Assembly: GCF_009363115.1 (NCBI RefSeq)
Contig: NZ_CP045298.1
Coordinates: 5,329,501 to 5,393,500, forward strand
From: Paenibacillus brasilensis
Lineage (GTDB): Bacteria > Bacillota > Bacilli > Paenibacillales > Paenibacillaceae
DNA length: 64,000 nucleotides
Direction: 5' to 3'
Shown here: positions 56,473-64,000 of the stretch, piece after piece
How positions within the stretch are numbered: position 1 is the first letter of the stretch
How the letters are laid out: each line of letters begins with the position of its first letter
Notes under the pieces: generated by a model
Seen by the model: the letters and a program-made list of their open reading frames with translations, nothing else
What the model was told of the DNA's origin: nothing
Databases searched by the model: none
Made by a program: the position numbers and the translations under genes

Positions 56473-57592
56473 ATACTTCTACCGCCTTTCTGCCGTTTAC
56501 AGCTGGTCTAACTTGGTCTATAAAACGTTGTAACATATCAAGGCTTTCCCCCAATCTCTTTTTCTCACCCATGCTTGCGGCTCCAATTGCGCCTAGCATA
56601 AATGATGTGATTCCAACCGTTTCAAGAAATCTTTTTACATGGGTATTTAGTTGTAAGGCGTTGATATTGGACTCGGAGCGAAGCTTCTTCATTTTCAATT
56701 CCGCTTGCTGCTCATCAAAATCATCTGTCTTCTGCAATTTCATCGCTTCCAACTCTTCTTTTTTCTGTTGGTAGCCTAATTTCAATTGTTCGATCTTTAA
56801 ACGTTCTTTTTCCAAATCTTCATTGATTTTGTTTTTCCAGTATTCATCACGTTGTTTAAGCTGCACCTCAGCCTCTTTTTCCTTCTGCCGGATGAACACG
56901 GTGGTTTCTTCCTCATGACGCTCTACAGCGGCAGATACGGCCTCTTCAAGTTGGTCCGCAGGAATGGCATCTTTGTACTGTCTTTGCAGCTCAAGCTTGT
57001 CAAGTTCTGCTTGCTCTGCTCTCTCCTCGGCTTCACGGACAGCGGCCTCCAAGCGGGCTTTCGTCTCCACGAACGCTTTGTGAGTGCTAATCAATCCCTC
57101 ATCAAGCTGCTGGATAATCTCAGGCGTGGCATTTTCAGCGATAAATTTTGCCTTGTCATATTGCCTACCAGAACCAAAGCCTGCTTGATCTGCTACAATG
57201 TCCCGTACTTGTCCGGTTGGTTGGTCAGGCAAATTTTCCTTCCCCCCAGCCATCCGTTCCTTCGCTTTCATTCGCTCGACTTCCTCAAGCCGTCTGGCCC
57301 ACTCGACTCGCTCGCTAAACGTGAATTCCTTGCGATGTTCGTTCTCGCTGATCTCAAGCTGGAGTTGATGTTCAAAATCCTTTATTTCCATGACTCTGAC
57401 CGTTACTTCCGTTCGTCCGAGAAATTGGTGCGCTCTCAACCGCCGCTCTCCTGCAATCAACTGATAATCTGGTGTTACTACAATAGGGTTAATGAGTCCG
57501 TTTTGTTCTATATCTTGAGCCAGTTCTTCAATTCCACCAAAATCTTTGCGGATTCGGTCATTGACTTTGATTTTGTTAATGTCAATTTGCAA
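56453..57592 (-). CDS. ParB/Srx-type nuclease-fold protein with long coiled coil
   Basis: A 379-residue protein. The first 90 residues form a ParB N-terminal/Srx-type domain with GERRLRAHQFLG (about 48-59). This fold hydrolyses CTP in ParB or ATP in sulfiredoxin. Residues about 180-320 are a long coiled coil (VETKARLEAAVREAEERAEQAELDKLELQRQYKD...). It lies first among the early genes, after the Cro operon. It could act in phage DNA segregation or transcription control. Known centromere-like repeats were not seen nearby. Confidence 0.8.
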   Translation of the reverse strand: MQIDINKIKVNDRIRKDFGGIEELAQDIEQNGLINPIVVTPDYQLIAGERRLRAHQFLGRTEVTVRVMEIKDFEHQLQLEISENEHRKEFTFSERVEWARRLEEVERMKAKERMAGGKENLPDQPTGQVRDIVADQAGFGSGRQYDKAKFIAENATPEIIQQLDEGLISTHKAFVETKARLEAAVREAEERAEQAELDKLELQRQYKDAIPADQLEEAVSAAVERHEEETTVFIRQKEKEAEVQLKQRDEYWKNKINEDLEKERLKIEQLKLGYQQKKEELEAMKLQKTDDFDEQQAELKMKKLRSESNINALQLNTHVKRFLETVGITSFMLGAIGAASMGEKKRLGESLDMLQRFIDQVRPAVNGRKAVEVYDIDKQ

Positions 57593-57679
57593 GTTGGATT
57601 CTCCTTTCTTTACATCCCCTCTGTGATAAAATGAAAGTTGTTGAAGCTTATCAACTCATCAAAGGAAAGAGGTGTTATT

Positions 57680-57931
57680 TTGAATAGGTATTCTCGTTCG
57701 TTAGTTGTTGATGGAGTAGAAATTCCTTGGACGTTTAAAATTTGGTTATCTAATTTTAAAAAAGCAGAACTTCCCATAGGATCTTTAGCAGTAGATATAT
57801 TGAGAGATAAGAATTTTCCTGATAATGATTCATTTAATGAAATATTTGAGTATTTACAATCACAAACAAACGATCCTGATATATTGGAAACATTCAAACT
57901 TGTTTGGAATTTCTACCAAGCAAGTACGTAA
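57680..57931 (+). CDS. YozE-like SAM-fold small protein (plus strand)
   Basis: An 83-residue protein starting at TTG with GAGGTG five bases upstream. It matches the YozE/SAM-like pattern: IPWTFKIWLSNFKKAELPIGSLAVDILRDKNFPDNDSFNEIFEYLQSQ. The family is small, of unknown function. It is transcribed against the early operon, between the 57933 gene and the ParB-like gene, a sign of an independently expressed, possibly lysogeny-time gene. Confidence 0.7.
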   Translation: MNRYSRSLVVDGVEIPWTFKIWLSNFKKAELPIGSLAVDILRDKNFPDNDSFNEIFEYLQSQTNDPDILETFKLVWNFYQAST

Positions 57932-57932
57932 A

Positions 57933-58154
57933 TTAATTTTTAATAACTAGAACTTCTTTTGCTTCCACATAGACATCATCATTAGATAATTGATTTTTAT
58001 GGTATTTCCTTTTAAGTTCGTAGGGTTGATACAGCCCTACGGATATTTTTTTGACTCCTGGTCTAGTTGCCAGTTCATTGATCAAATCATCCGCGCTTAC
58101 ATTCTTTAAATCAGGCAGTCTGTTATCCAGTTGTTCTATATTGGGTGTAGTCAT
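57933..58154 (-). CDS. BC1881-like phage protein
   Basis: A 73-residue protein with LKNVSADDLINELATRPGVKKISVGLYQPYELKRKY, the pattern of BC1881-family phage proteins (no known role) found near early lysogeny genes. Its stop lies next to the stop of the plus-strand YozE-like gene, convergent. Confidence 0.7.
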   Translation of the reverse strand: MTTPNIEQLDNRLPDLKNVSADDLINELATRPGVKKISVGLYQPYELKRKYHKNQLSNDDVYVEAKEVLVIKN

Positions 58155-58167
58155 ATTGTCTCTCCTT

Positions 58168-58434
58168 TCAGTAGGTTTGTTCTTTGAGCCACGCTTCTAA
58201 AAACGCTCTTGTTTCCTTGGCCGGAAAATACCATTTTCCGCCGATTTTCCTTTTCTTAAAACGTGAATCATGGAAGAAAGTAGACTGAATCGTATCCCAA
58301 CTCATGCAAGTACGCTTCTTCAGTTCCGCCGTGTCCCAGAATACAAATTCTGAATCGACTTCCTTTACCAATTCTGTAATTTGCTCACGTGCAATTTTTT
58401 TAATCTCAATTTCATCGACTTTAACGGAAAGCAT
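58168..58434 (-). CDS. DUF771-like DNA-binding protein
   Basis: An 88-residue protein (VFWDTAELKKRTCMSWDTIQSTFFHDSRFKKRKIGGKWYFPAKETRAFLEAWL) with the DUF771/excisionase-like winged HTH pattern: a helix-turn-helix followed by KIGGKWYFP wing. Likely a second early DNA-binding protein, possibly excision or origin related. Confidence 0.75.
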   Translation of the reverse strand: MLSVKVDEIEIKKIAREQITELVKEVDSEFVFWDTAELKKRTCMSWDTIQSTFFHDSRFKKRKIGGKWYFPAKETRAFLEAWLKEQTY

Positions 58435-58457
58435 GTCTCAATCCCCCTTCTCTCGAA

Positions 58458-58673
58458 TCAACTACAGATTTTCTGTAGTTTCTTATCAAAAAAAATAATG
58501 TCCTGCATGTTCAATTTTGTCAGCTCGACAAAACGAGCGGCTGTGTTCATCCTAAATATCTTACGGTATTTTTCGTATTGGATATAGGTTTTTTCGGACA
58601 TCCCGAGCTTAGCCGCCATTTGAACCTGTGTATAGCCGCCTAAAATACGAGCCTGCTCGATTGTAAATTTCAT
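58458..58673 (-). CDS. Cro-like XRE repressor
   Basis: A 71-residue protein with a single HTH (FTIEQARILGGYTQVQMAAKLGMSEKTYIQYEKYRKIFRMNTAARFVELTKL). It is divergent to the CI/LexA-type repressor and is the first gene of the leftward early operon, the position of Cro. GGAGGTG precedes the ATG. Its C-terminal codons contain one ACTACAGA-type operator. Confidence 0.8.
   Translation of the reverse strand: MKFTIEQARILGGYTQVQMAAKLGMSEKTYIQYEKYRKIFRMNTAARFVELTKLNMQDIIFFDKKLQKICS
58461..58479. promoter_or_regulatory. phage repressor operator O1
   Basis: ACTACAGATTTTCTGTAGT, a perfect palindrome around TTT, identical to O2 at 58699-58717. It lies at the 3' end of the Cro-like gene. Confidence 0.85.
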
Positions 58674-58693
58674 AACATCACCTCCGTGCTATC

Positions 58694-58722
58694 AATCTAC
58701 TACAGATTTTCTGTAGTTTCAA
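58694..58722 (-). promoter_or_regulatory. leftward early promoter with operator O2 in the spacer
   Basis: On the minus strand TTGAAA (58717-58722) and TAGATT (58694-58699) are 17 bases apart. The spacer is the second half of the perfect palindrome ACTACAGATTTTCTGTAGT (58699-58717). A bound repressor would cover -35 to -10 completely. It drives Cro and the early operon. Confidence 0.75.
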
Positions 58723-58728
58723 GTCATA

Positions 58729-58811
58729 AATTCAGATTTTCTGTATTTTTGTATTCTTTTTTTGTTTTGTATACAGAAAAACTGTACATAATTACAGTAT
58801 TGGTGTATGAT
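58729..58811 (+). promoter_or_regulatory. repressor promoter with operators O3 and O4
   Basis: TTCAGATTTTCTGTATT (around 58731-58747) and TATACAGAAAAACTGTACA (58770-58788) are related to O1/O2 with weaker symmetry. A plus-strand promoter is plausible at TGTACA (58783-58788) and TATGAT (58806-58811), 17 bases apart, so O4 overlaps its -35. This layout suits autoregulation of the repressor. Confidence 0.6.
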
Positions 58812-58850
58812 AATGCTAAGAAATAGCGATCACGCTTGGAGGTCAATATT

Positions 58851-59456
58851 GTGAAGGTCGGAGATATCATTAAAAGTTTAAGGAAAACCCATAAAATGAC
58901 ACAGGCCGATTTGGCGAGAAAGCTGAGTGTCGCCCCTACAGCCGTGTCCGCATGGGAAAGGAACGAAAATCGTCCATTGATGGACAAGCTAACTGTACTG
59001 GCTGAAATTTTTAATGTGCCAATCACAAGATTTTTCGAGACCGAAGAATACGATCTCCAACCAGTCAAAGAATCGGATATGGTCGAGCTGCCTATTGTCG
59101 GAAAGATATCCTGCGGCGCCGGAGAGATTGCATACCAAGAGATTGAGGGGTATGAACCGACGTTGAATCAATGGGTTCAAGGAGGTGAGTATTTTTATTT
59201 GAGAGCCAAGGGAGACAGTATGACAGGCGCAAGGATTTTCGAGGGCGACCTACTTTTGATTCGGAAGCAGGAAGAGATTGAAAATGGAGAGATAGCAGCA
59301 GTGCTTATAGGAGAAGAAGCATATCTTAAACGCGTTTTTAGAAGCAACGACACTTTGATTCTGCAGAGCGAGAATCCGAAATATCCACCAATCGTTTGCC
59401 CGCCTGCAGAGGCTAAGATTATCGGTAAATTGAAAACCATAATCATAAAACTTTAG
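58851..59456 (+). CDS. phage repressor, XRE plus LexA/S24 peptidase
   Basis: A 201-residue repressor starting at GTG behind GGAGGTC. Residues 1-60 hold the HTH (IIKSLRKTHKMTQADLARKLSVAPTAVSAWERNENRP). Residues 80-201 are the S24 self-cleavage domain with a CG/AG cleavage region (about 88-91), catalytic Ser123 (GDSM) and Lys160 (AYLKRV). RecA-stimulated self-cleavage on DNA damage would release the early promoter, linking induction to SOS. Confidence 0.9.
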   Translation: MKVGDIIKSLRKTHKMTQADLARKLSVAPTAVSAWERNENRPLMDKLTVLAEIFNVPITRFFETEEYDLQPVKESDMVELPIVGKISCGAGEIAYQEIEGYEPTLNQWVQGGEYFYLRAKGDSMTGARIFEGDLLLIRKQEEIENGEIAAVLIGEEAYLKRVFRSNDTLILQSENPKYPPIVCPPAEAKIIGKLKTIIIKL

Positions 59457-59467
59457 GAGGATTTAAA

Positions 59468-60610
59468 GTGGCAAGTTTCAAAAAACACGGTACTGGATGG
59501 GAATATCGGTTAAGGTACAAAGACCCTTTCACGCAGAAGTTTAGAGAAAAGTCAGGGCGTGGATTTAAGACGAAAAAAGAGGCCGAGCTTGCCGCGCAGG
59601 AATTCGAGCGTCAATTAGCGCGAGGCTTGGAGATTGCAGACGTTCCGCTGATTGATTACCTGAATGCCTGGATGGATAAATACAAGGAAGGCTCTGTACG
59701 AAAGAACACTATCAAACTGCATTGGAACAACATTAAAAACCACATTACCCCTTATTTTCAGAAGCTTATGTTACGAGACCTTAAACCCGAGATGTATCAG
59801 ACGTTTTTAAATCATCTGCTCAACGAAAAAGAGTTAAGTAAACGAACCGTTGAAATCGTTCACTCAACCATGCATAATGCCCTGCAGAAAGCAACAACGA
59901 TCGGTAAGGTAGAGAAGAATCCGTGTATCGGGGTCGAGATTAAAGGTGAGAAGAAAAAACGCGCTGTTAAATTTATCGATTCCACTCACATACCGACGTT
60001 TTTACGGCAGGCCCATAAATATGGTTATGTGTATTGGATATTTTTTAAGGTTCTTATCGAAACCGGCATGCGAAAAGGGGAAGCAGCCGCGTTAAAATGG
60101 TCTGATATAGATTTAAAGAATCGAACTATCACGATTGACGAAACACTGGATTTCCAACCCGAAAGCGATGAAGAACTATTTGGCGATCCTAAAACATTCC
60201 GCTCGGATCGTATCATCACAATCAGTCAATCATTGGCTAACGATTTGAGATATCATGCCAATTGGCAGAATCAAAACAAAATCAGCCTGGGAGACGGACT
60301 GTATAGACACGATTTGAATTTGGTCCTTTGCCGGAATGATGGTAGCCCGATGCCCAAATCTAGCTTATTTAATGCCTTTGAGCGCATCTGCCCGCGTGCC
60401 GGTCTGCCGAAGTTGCCAATCCATTCCCTAAGGCACACATACACAGTTCTTGCCCTAGAAGCCGGAATGGACGTGAAATTCGTTCAGGAGCAGCTCGGAC
60501 ACGGCAGCAGTCAGATAACGCTTGACGTATATTCCCACATTTCAAAAAAGCTCGAGGCAAAAAATATAGATCAGTTCGAGGAATATACAAAAGGCATTCT
60601 TGGTAAATAA
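59468..60610 (+). CDS. phage tyrosine integrase
   Basis: A 380-residue Int-family recombinase. Residues 1-50 form the AP2-like arm-binding domain (FKKHGTGWEYRLRYKDP), about 60-160 the SAM-like core-binding domain, and 170-370 the catalytic domain with Arg202 (ETGMRKGE), His319/Arg322 (IHSLRHTY), His345 (QLGHGS) and nucleophile Tyr355 (DVYSH). AGGAGG precedes the GTG start. It forms an operon with the repressor and ends at the glnA 3' end, so the attachment site is probably right after it. Confidence 0.92.
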   Translation: MASFKKHGTGWEYRLRYKDPFTQKFREKSGRGFKTKKEAELAAQEFERQLARGLEIADVPLIDYLNAWMDKYKEGSVRKNTIKLHWNNIKNHITPYFQKLMLRDLKPEMYQTFLNHLLNEKELSKRTVEIVHSTMHNALQKATTIGKVEKNPCIGVEIKGEKKKRAVKFIDSTHIPTFLRQAHKYGYVYWIFFKVLIETGMRKGEAAALKWSDIDLKNRTITIDETLDFQPESDEELFGDPKTFRSDRIITISQSLANDLRYHANWQNQNKISLGDGLYRHDLNLVLCRNDGSPMPKSSLFNAFERICPRAGLPKLPIHSLRHTYTVLALEAGMDVKFVQEQLGHGSSQITLDVYSHISKKLEAKNIDQFEEYTKGILGK

Positions 60611-60679
60611 TTTGTGGGCATTTTGTGGGCGCCCTCCTCTTCTTTGATGAATAATTCAAATCACCCACATAACAGAAAA
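60611..60679. other. probable right attachment region (attR)
   Basis: A short stretch between the integrase stop and the glnA terminator, where the phage attachment core is expected. It contains the direct repeat TTTGTGGGC (60612 and 60623). No matching core was found at the left side of the window, so this is a placement by context only. Confidence 0.3.
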
Positions 60680-60706
60680 TCCCTCAACACCAGATGTGTC
60701 AAGGGA
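60674..60706 (-). terminator. glnA terminator
   Basis: On the minus strand TCCCTTGACAC ... GTGTTGAGGGA (11 bp with two wobbles) is followed by TTTTCTG just after the glnA stop codon. Confidence 0.85.
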
Positions 60707-60714
60707 CTCCAAGA

Positions 60715-62043
60715 TTAATAAAGCGTCAGATATTGATCACGTTCCCACTGGTGAACCTGTGTGCGATACATGTCCCATTCAATTTCTTTAAGCTCGTAAA
60801 AGTAAGCCAGAGCATGGTCGCCCAGTGCGTCGGAGATAACTTCGCTCCGAATGAGCTCAGACAAAGCTTCCTTCAAGTCCGCGGGCAGGCTTGGAATGCC
60901 TTCTTCGATACGCTCTTCCTCGGACATAACATAGATGTTACGGTCAATCGGAGCTGGCAGAGGCAACTGGCGCTTGATGCCATCCAAACCAGCTCTCAGC
61001 ATCACAGCCAAGGCCAAATAAGGATTTGCAGCCGGATCAGGATTACGAACCTCGACACGTGTACTCAGGCCACGAGATGCAGGAATCCGAATCATCGGAC
61101 TGCGGTTACTTGCAGACCAGGCAACGTAACAAGGCGCTTCATAACCTGGTACAAGACGCTTATATGAATTCACTGTTGGATTCGTGATTGCGGCCATTGC
61201 ACGTGCGTGCTTGAGAATACCAGCCATATAGTGGCGGGCTGTTTGACTCAATCCGAGTTCGTCCGTTTCATCATAAAATACATTCTCATTTTCCTTGAAC
61301 AACGACTGATTACAGTGCATACCGGAGCCATTCACACCAAACAATGGTTTTGGCATAAAGGTAGCATGCAGACCATGCTGACGCGCAATCGTTTTGACAA
61401 CAAGCTTGAACGTTTGAATCTGATCGGCAGCTTTGATTGCATCCGCATATTTAAAATCAATTTCATGCTGACCAGGTGCAACCTCATGGTGGGATGCTTC
61501 AATTTCGAAGCCCATTTCTTCAAGCTTAAGAACAATTTCACGACGGCAGTTTTCGCCCAGATCCATCGGTGCCAGGTCAAAATATCCGCCTTGGTCATTC
61601 AGTTCTGTGGTCGGCTCGCCTTTTTCATCTGTTTTAAACAGGAAGAATTCCGGCTCAGGTCCAACATTCATCGAAGTATATCCCAACTCTTCCGCTTCCT
61701 TAAGTACACGTTTCAAAATACCGCGTGGGTCACCTGCAAATGGAACTCCATCAGGTTTGTAAATATCACAGATCAAGCGAGCTACACGATCTGAAGTTAC
61801 CCAAGGGAACACAACCCAGGTGTCCAAATCTGGATATAAGTACATGTCAGATTCCTCGATACGCACATAACCTTCAATGGAAGAACCGTCAAACATCATT
61901 TTGTTATCCAATGCTTTTTCGAGTTGGCTAACCGGAATTTCAACGTTTTTAATTGTGCCCAGCAAGTCTGTAAACTGCAAACGAATAAAGCGAACATTTT
62001 CTTCTTTCGCAATCCGAAGGATATCTTCTCTGGTGTAACTCAC
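60715..62043 (-). CDS. glnA: glutamine synthetase type I-alpha
   Basis: A 442-residue enzyme that makes glutamine from glutamate, ammonia and ATP in the cytoplasm. Signatures are FDGSSIEGYVRIEESDMYLYPD (51 onward), the ATP-site KPLFGVNGSGMHCNQSLF region, and NPYLALAVMLRAGLDGI. The length and absence of the adenylylation loop fit GSI-alpha, which is controlled by feedback inhibition with Arg near position 61 and by complex formation with GlnR. The second gene of the glnRA operon, 84 bases after glnR. Confidence 0.97.
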   Translation of the reverse strand: MSYTREDILRIAKEENVRFIRLQFTDLLGTIKNVEIPVSQLEKALDNKMMFDGSSIEGYVRIEESDMYLYPDLDTWVVFPWVTSDRVARLICDIYKPDGVPFAGDPRGILKRVLKEAEELGYTSMNVGPEPEFFLFKTDEKGEPTTELNDQGGYFDLAPMDLGENCRREIVLKLEEMGFEIEASHHEVAPGQHEIDFKYADAIKAADQIQTFKLVVKTIARQHGLHATFMPKPLFGVNGSGMHCNQSLFKENENVFYDETDELGLSQTARHYMAGILKHARAMAAITNPTVNSYKRLVPGYEAPCYVAWSASNRSPMIRIPASRGLSTRVEVRNPDPAANPYLALAVMLRAGLDGIKRQLPLPAPIDRNIYVMSEEERIEEGIPSLPADLKEALSELIRSEVISDALGDHALAYFYELKEIEWDMYRTQVHQWERDQYLTLY

Positions 62044-62127
62044 ACTAACCTCTCCCTTTCTGTAGCGACAGTATTCAGCTATTCCATAAATTTCTTAAAT
62101 GATAAGTTCAAGATGCAAGATATAGCA

Positions 62128-62541
62128 TTATCTTTTATTGAAAAAACGTGATAATTCACCTTGGATCAGGGATACCTGTCCCGGTCTTTTGCCTGCCACA
62201 AGCTGTTGCTTCAGCAAGCGGTGAAGCTGAGTATCGGACATTTCACGACGTTTGACTTCCGTGTCTGCCGTAATAACCGTAGCCTCCTCCGATTCTTTGG
62301 TAACCGGATTCATGACTTGTTTAATTCCCGCAATGTTAACACCCTTTTCAATCAACGCCTTGATTTCAAGCAATCGCTCTACGTCATTAAAAGAAAAAAG
62401 ACGTTGGTTACCCGATGTACGGGCAGGAACTATCAAGTTATGCTGTTCATAATAACGAATCTGACGTGCTGACAAGTCCGTTAGCTTCATGACAATACCT
62501 ATTGGAAACAAGGCCATATTTCTGCGAATTTCGTCGCCCAT
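62128..62541 (-). CDS. glnR: nitrogen regulator GlnR (MerR family)
   Basis: A 137-residue MerR-type repressor. The HTH/wing region (FPIGIVMKLTDLSARQIRYYEQHNLIVPARTSGNQRLFSFNDVERLLEIKALIEKGVNIAGIKQVM) is followed by a C-terminal tail (LHRLLKQQLVAGKRPGQVSLIQGELSRFF) that in Bacillus contacts feedback-inhibited GlnA and activates DNA binding. It represses its own operon when glutamine is plentiful. Confidence 0.95.
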   Translation of the reverse strand: MGDEIRRNMALFPIGIVMKLTDLSARQIRYYEQHNLIVPARTSGNQRLFSFNDVERLLEIKALIEKGVNIAGIKQVMNPVTKESEEATVITADTEVKRREMSDTQLHRLLKQQLVAGKRPGQVSLIQGELSRFFNKR

Positions 62542-62577
62542 TTGTCATCAACCTTCCAGTGATCTTTTATTCACCTT

Positions 62578-62629
62578 ATTGTACATTTAGCTGATGCAAA
62601 GTGTCAATGACATGTTAGAAAAACTCACA
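62578..62629 (-). promoter_or_regulatory. glnRA promoter with GlnR operator
   Basis: On the minus strand TGTGA-GTTTTTC-TAACA (62613-62629) matches the GlnR/TnrA box TGTNA-N7-TNACA exactly. It lies directly upstream of TTGACA (62602-62607) and TACAAT (62578-62583), spaced by 18 bases. GlnR bound here would act on the sigma-A promoter of glnRA. Confidence 0.9.
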
Positions 62630-63878
62630 ATAATTTACGTTCTTTCATTGTTTGCAGGGCCATAAGTACTCCATATTTCACATGAGAGTAGGTTAAGCCC
62701 CCTTGCATGTAACCAATATAGGGTTCACGAATCGGTGCATCTGCGGATAATTCCAGACTTCCCCCTTGTATAAAGGTACCGGCCGCCATGATAACCGGAT
62801 GCTCATAGCCTGGCATATTCCACGGCTCAGGTACCACATGGCTATCCACAGCGGCAGCACGCTGAATTCCCTGCACAAAAGCGATGAGATGCTCTGGTCC
62901 GCTAAAAGAGATTGCCTGAATCAAATCTGTGCGCTCCTCATGCCAAGCCGGCTTAGTCTCAAAGCCCATTTCTTCAAAAACCGCAGCTGCAAATACACTG
63001 CCTTTAATCGCCTGCCCAACCAGTGTTGGAGCAAGGAATAAGCCCTGAAAAATACCTCGTGTGGTGCCCAGCATCGCTCCTACTTCTCCGCCAATTCCAG
63101 GTGCTGTTAGTCGATAGGCTGCCAGCTCTACATACTCTTGTTTACCGCAGATATAACCACCCGTTTCGGCAATGCCGCCACCGGGATTTTTAATCAGCGA
63201 ACCTGCCATCAAATCGACACCAACCTGAGTAGGCTCCAGCTTTTCGGTAAATTCTCCATAGCAATTGTCTACAAAGACAATGACGTCAGGTTTTATCGCC
63301 TTTACACGCGCTGTCATTTCCTTGATATCGGCTACACTAAAGGAAGCTCTCCAATCATAACCACGTGAACGCTGGATACCGATCACCTTGGTATTGGCAT
63401 GAATTGCAGCCTCCACCGCTTCCCAGTCCACTTTTCCTTCCGCTGTTAAGGCTGTTTCTCCATAAGTAACACCAAAATCCTGTAATGACCCTGTTCCATC
63501 GCCGGGCTTGCCAATCACCTTGTGCAGCGTATCATAAGGCCGCCCGGTGATATACAATAGTTCATCCCCCGGACGCAACACACCAAATAGAGCTGTTGCG
63601 ATCGTATGGGTTCCCGATGCAAAATGCGGACGCACCAACGCTGCTTCCGCACCGAATACATCGGCATAAACCTCTTCCAGCACCTCACGCCCCCGGTCAT
63701 TGTAGGCATATCCCGTAGAACCTGCAAAATGAAAATCACTCACTTGCTTCCGCTGGAAAGACTGAATAACCTTCCACTGATTTGCATCAACGATATAATC
63801 TATGTGCTGTATACGTTCCTGTATTTTTCGTTCTACCGATTCCTGAATTTGCTGAATTTCCGGACTAAAAACTACCAT
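62625..63878 (-). CDS. ynbB: YnbB-type PLP-dependent enzyme (methionine gamma-lyase family)
   Basis: A 417-residue fold-type I PLP enzyme. The PLP lysine is Lys230 in GSLIKNPGGG, with Asp204 in VFVDNCYGEF pairing the cofactor nitrogen, and GGYICG after it. Annotated in many genomes as aluminium resistance or methionine gamma-lyase family; substrate unproven. It is encoded immediately upstream of glnR in Bacillales, as here. Confidence 0.9.
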   Translation of the reverse strand: MVVFSPEIQQIQESVERKIQERIQHIDYIVDANQWKVIQSFQRKQVSDFHFAGSTGYAYNDRGREVLEEVYADVFGAEAALVRPHFASGTHTIATALFGVLRPGDELLYITGRPYDTLHKVIGKPGDGTGSLQDFGVTYGETALTAEGKVDWEAVEAAIHANTKVIGIQRSRGYDWRASFSVADIKEMTARVKAIKPDVIVFVDNCYGEFTEKLEPTQVGVDLMAGSLIKNPGGGIAETGGYICGKQEYVELAAYRLTAPGIGGEVGAMLGTTRGIFQGLFLAPTLVGQAIKGSVFAAAVFEEMGFETKPAWHEERTDLIQAISFSGPEHLIAFVQGIQRAAAVDSHVVPEPWNMPGYEHPVIMAAGTFIQGGSLELSADAPIREPYIGYMQGGLTYSHVKYGVLMALQTMKERKLL

Positions 63879-64000
63879 TTTACCTGCTTGACCCTCTCTC
63901 TTACCCAGACTTAGGCTATTATTGTTATATTACTGCTCGCTTTGAACGATGATCCATTCTAATCATTCATTGAGCCAAAAACGTCATCAGATGTTAAGCT
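63879..64000. other. intergenic, nothing recognised
   Basis: The last 120 bases carry no frame with a start signal and no clear terminator; probably the 5' region of ynbB and the edge of the next host gene. Confidence 0.4.

Noticed and set aside
56852..57634. 260-codon open frame on the plus strand, opposite the ParB-like gene
   Set aside because: It mirrors the coiled-coil codons of the ParB-like gene, has no ribosome site, and its translation is low-complexity Leu/Phe/Ser. A shadow of the real gene.
1..64000. CRISPR arrays, rRNA genes, diversity-generating retroelement
   Set aside because: No regularly spaced repeats, rRNA sequence or reverse transcriptase pattern was found on either strand.

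Overview
The window is most likely from a Paenibacillus chromosome (P. polymyxa-like). Its right edge carries a host block on the minus strand: a YnbB-type PLP enzyme, then glnR and glnA, the usual Bacillales order. A perfect GlnR operator precedes a sigma-A promoter. A stalk-domain (copper amine oxidase N-terminal-like) secreted protein among the phage genes also points to Paenibacillus. No database search was run; all family names come from reading the translations.

Almost everything from 1 to about 60.6 kb is one long tailed-phage (siphovirus-type) prophage. A tyrosine integrase (59468-60610) ends against the 3' end of glnA. Next to it lie a LexA/CI-type repressor (+) and a divergent Cro-like gene (-), separated by palindromic ACTACAGA-type operators. 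One operator fills the spacer between -35 and -10 of the leftward promoter. Leftward early genes follow: a ParB-like protein, an ORF6C protein, a replisome organizer, a DnaC/DnaI-type loader, a phage sliding clamp, a DUF1064 nuclease and a MazG-like protein. An IS3-family element (about 48735-49911) has split one phage gene. The middle region holds many small, often Cys-rich proteins, an HNH nuclease and an orphan C5-cytosine methyltransferase.

From about 42 kb leftward come a putative late regulator, a structured RNA region, a GH26 mannanase, a DUF2829/Tad2-type protein and the terminase subunits. The small subunit contains an FtsK gamma-like winged helix. A 5-kb island of membrane, secreted and tRNA-like elements then separates terminase from portal. 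Head genes follow (portal, protease with nested scaffold, decoration, capsid, connectors), then tail genes (tube, frameshifted chaperone, tape measure, Dit, fibre, XkdW/XkdX-like, Tal). A stalk-domain protein, a broken methyltransferase and a KilAC antirepressor lie between the tail and lysis genes. Lysis genes are two holins and an M15 endolysin. The left end carries cargo: an LCAT-like lipase with a membrane partner, a NucB-type nuclease lipoprotein and unknown genes. No left attachment site is recognisable, so the prophage probably continues beyond position 1.

The strongest unusual signals are: (1) a palindrome AGGAAA-NN-TTTCCT present six times, each just upstream of a phage gene start; (2) related tRNA-like RNAs near 35.6 and 41.5 kb; (3) an FtsK gamma domain inside the small terminase; (4) a +1 frameshift tail chaperone and a nested scaffold start; (5) a mannanase without signal peptide flanked by pieces of the structured RNA; (6) decayed genes (ArpU-like, methyltransferase, IS-split gene).
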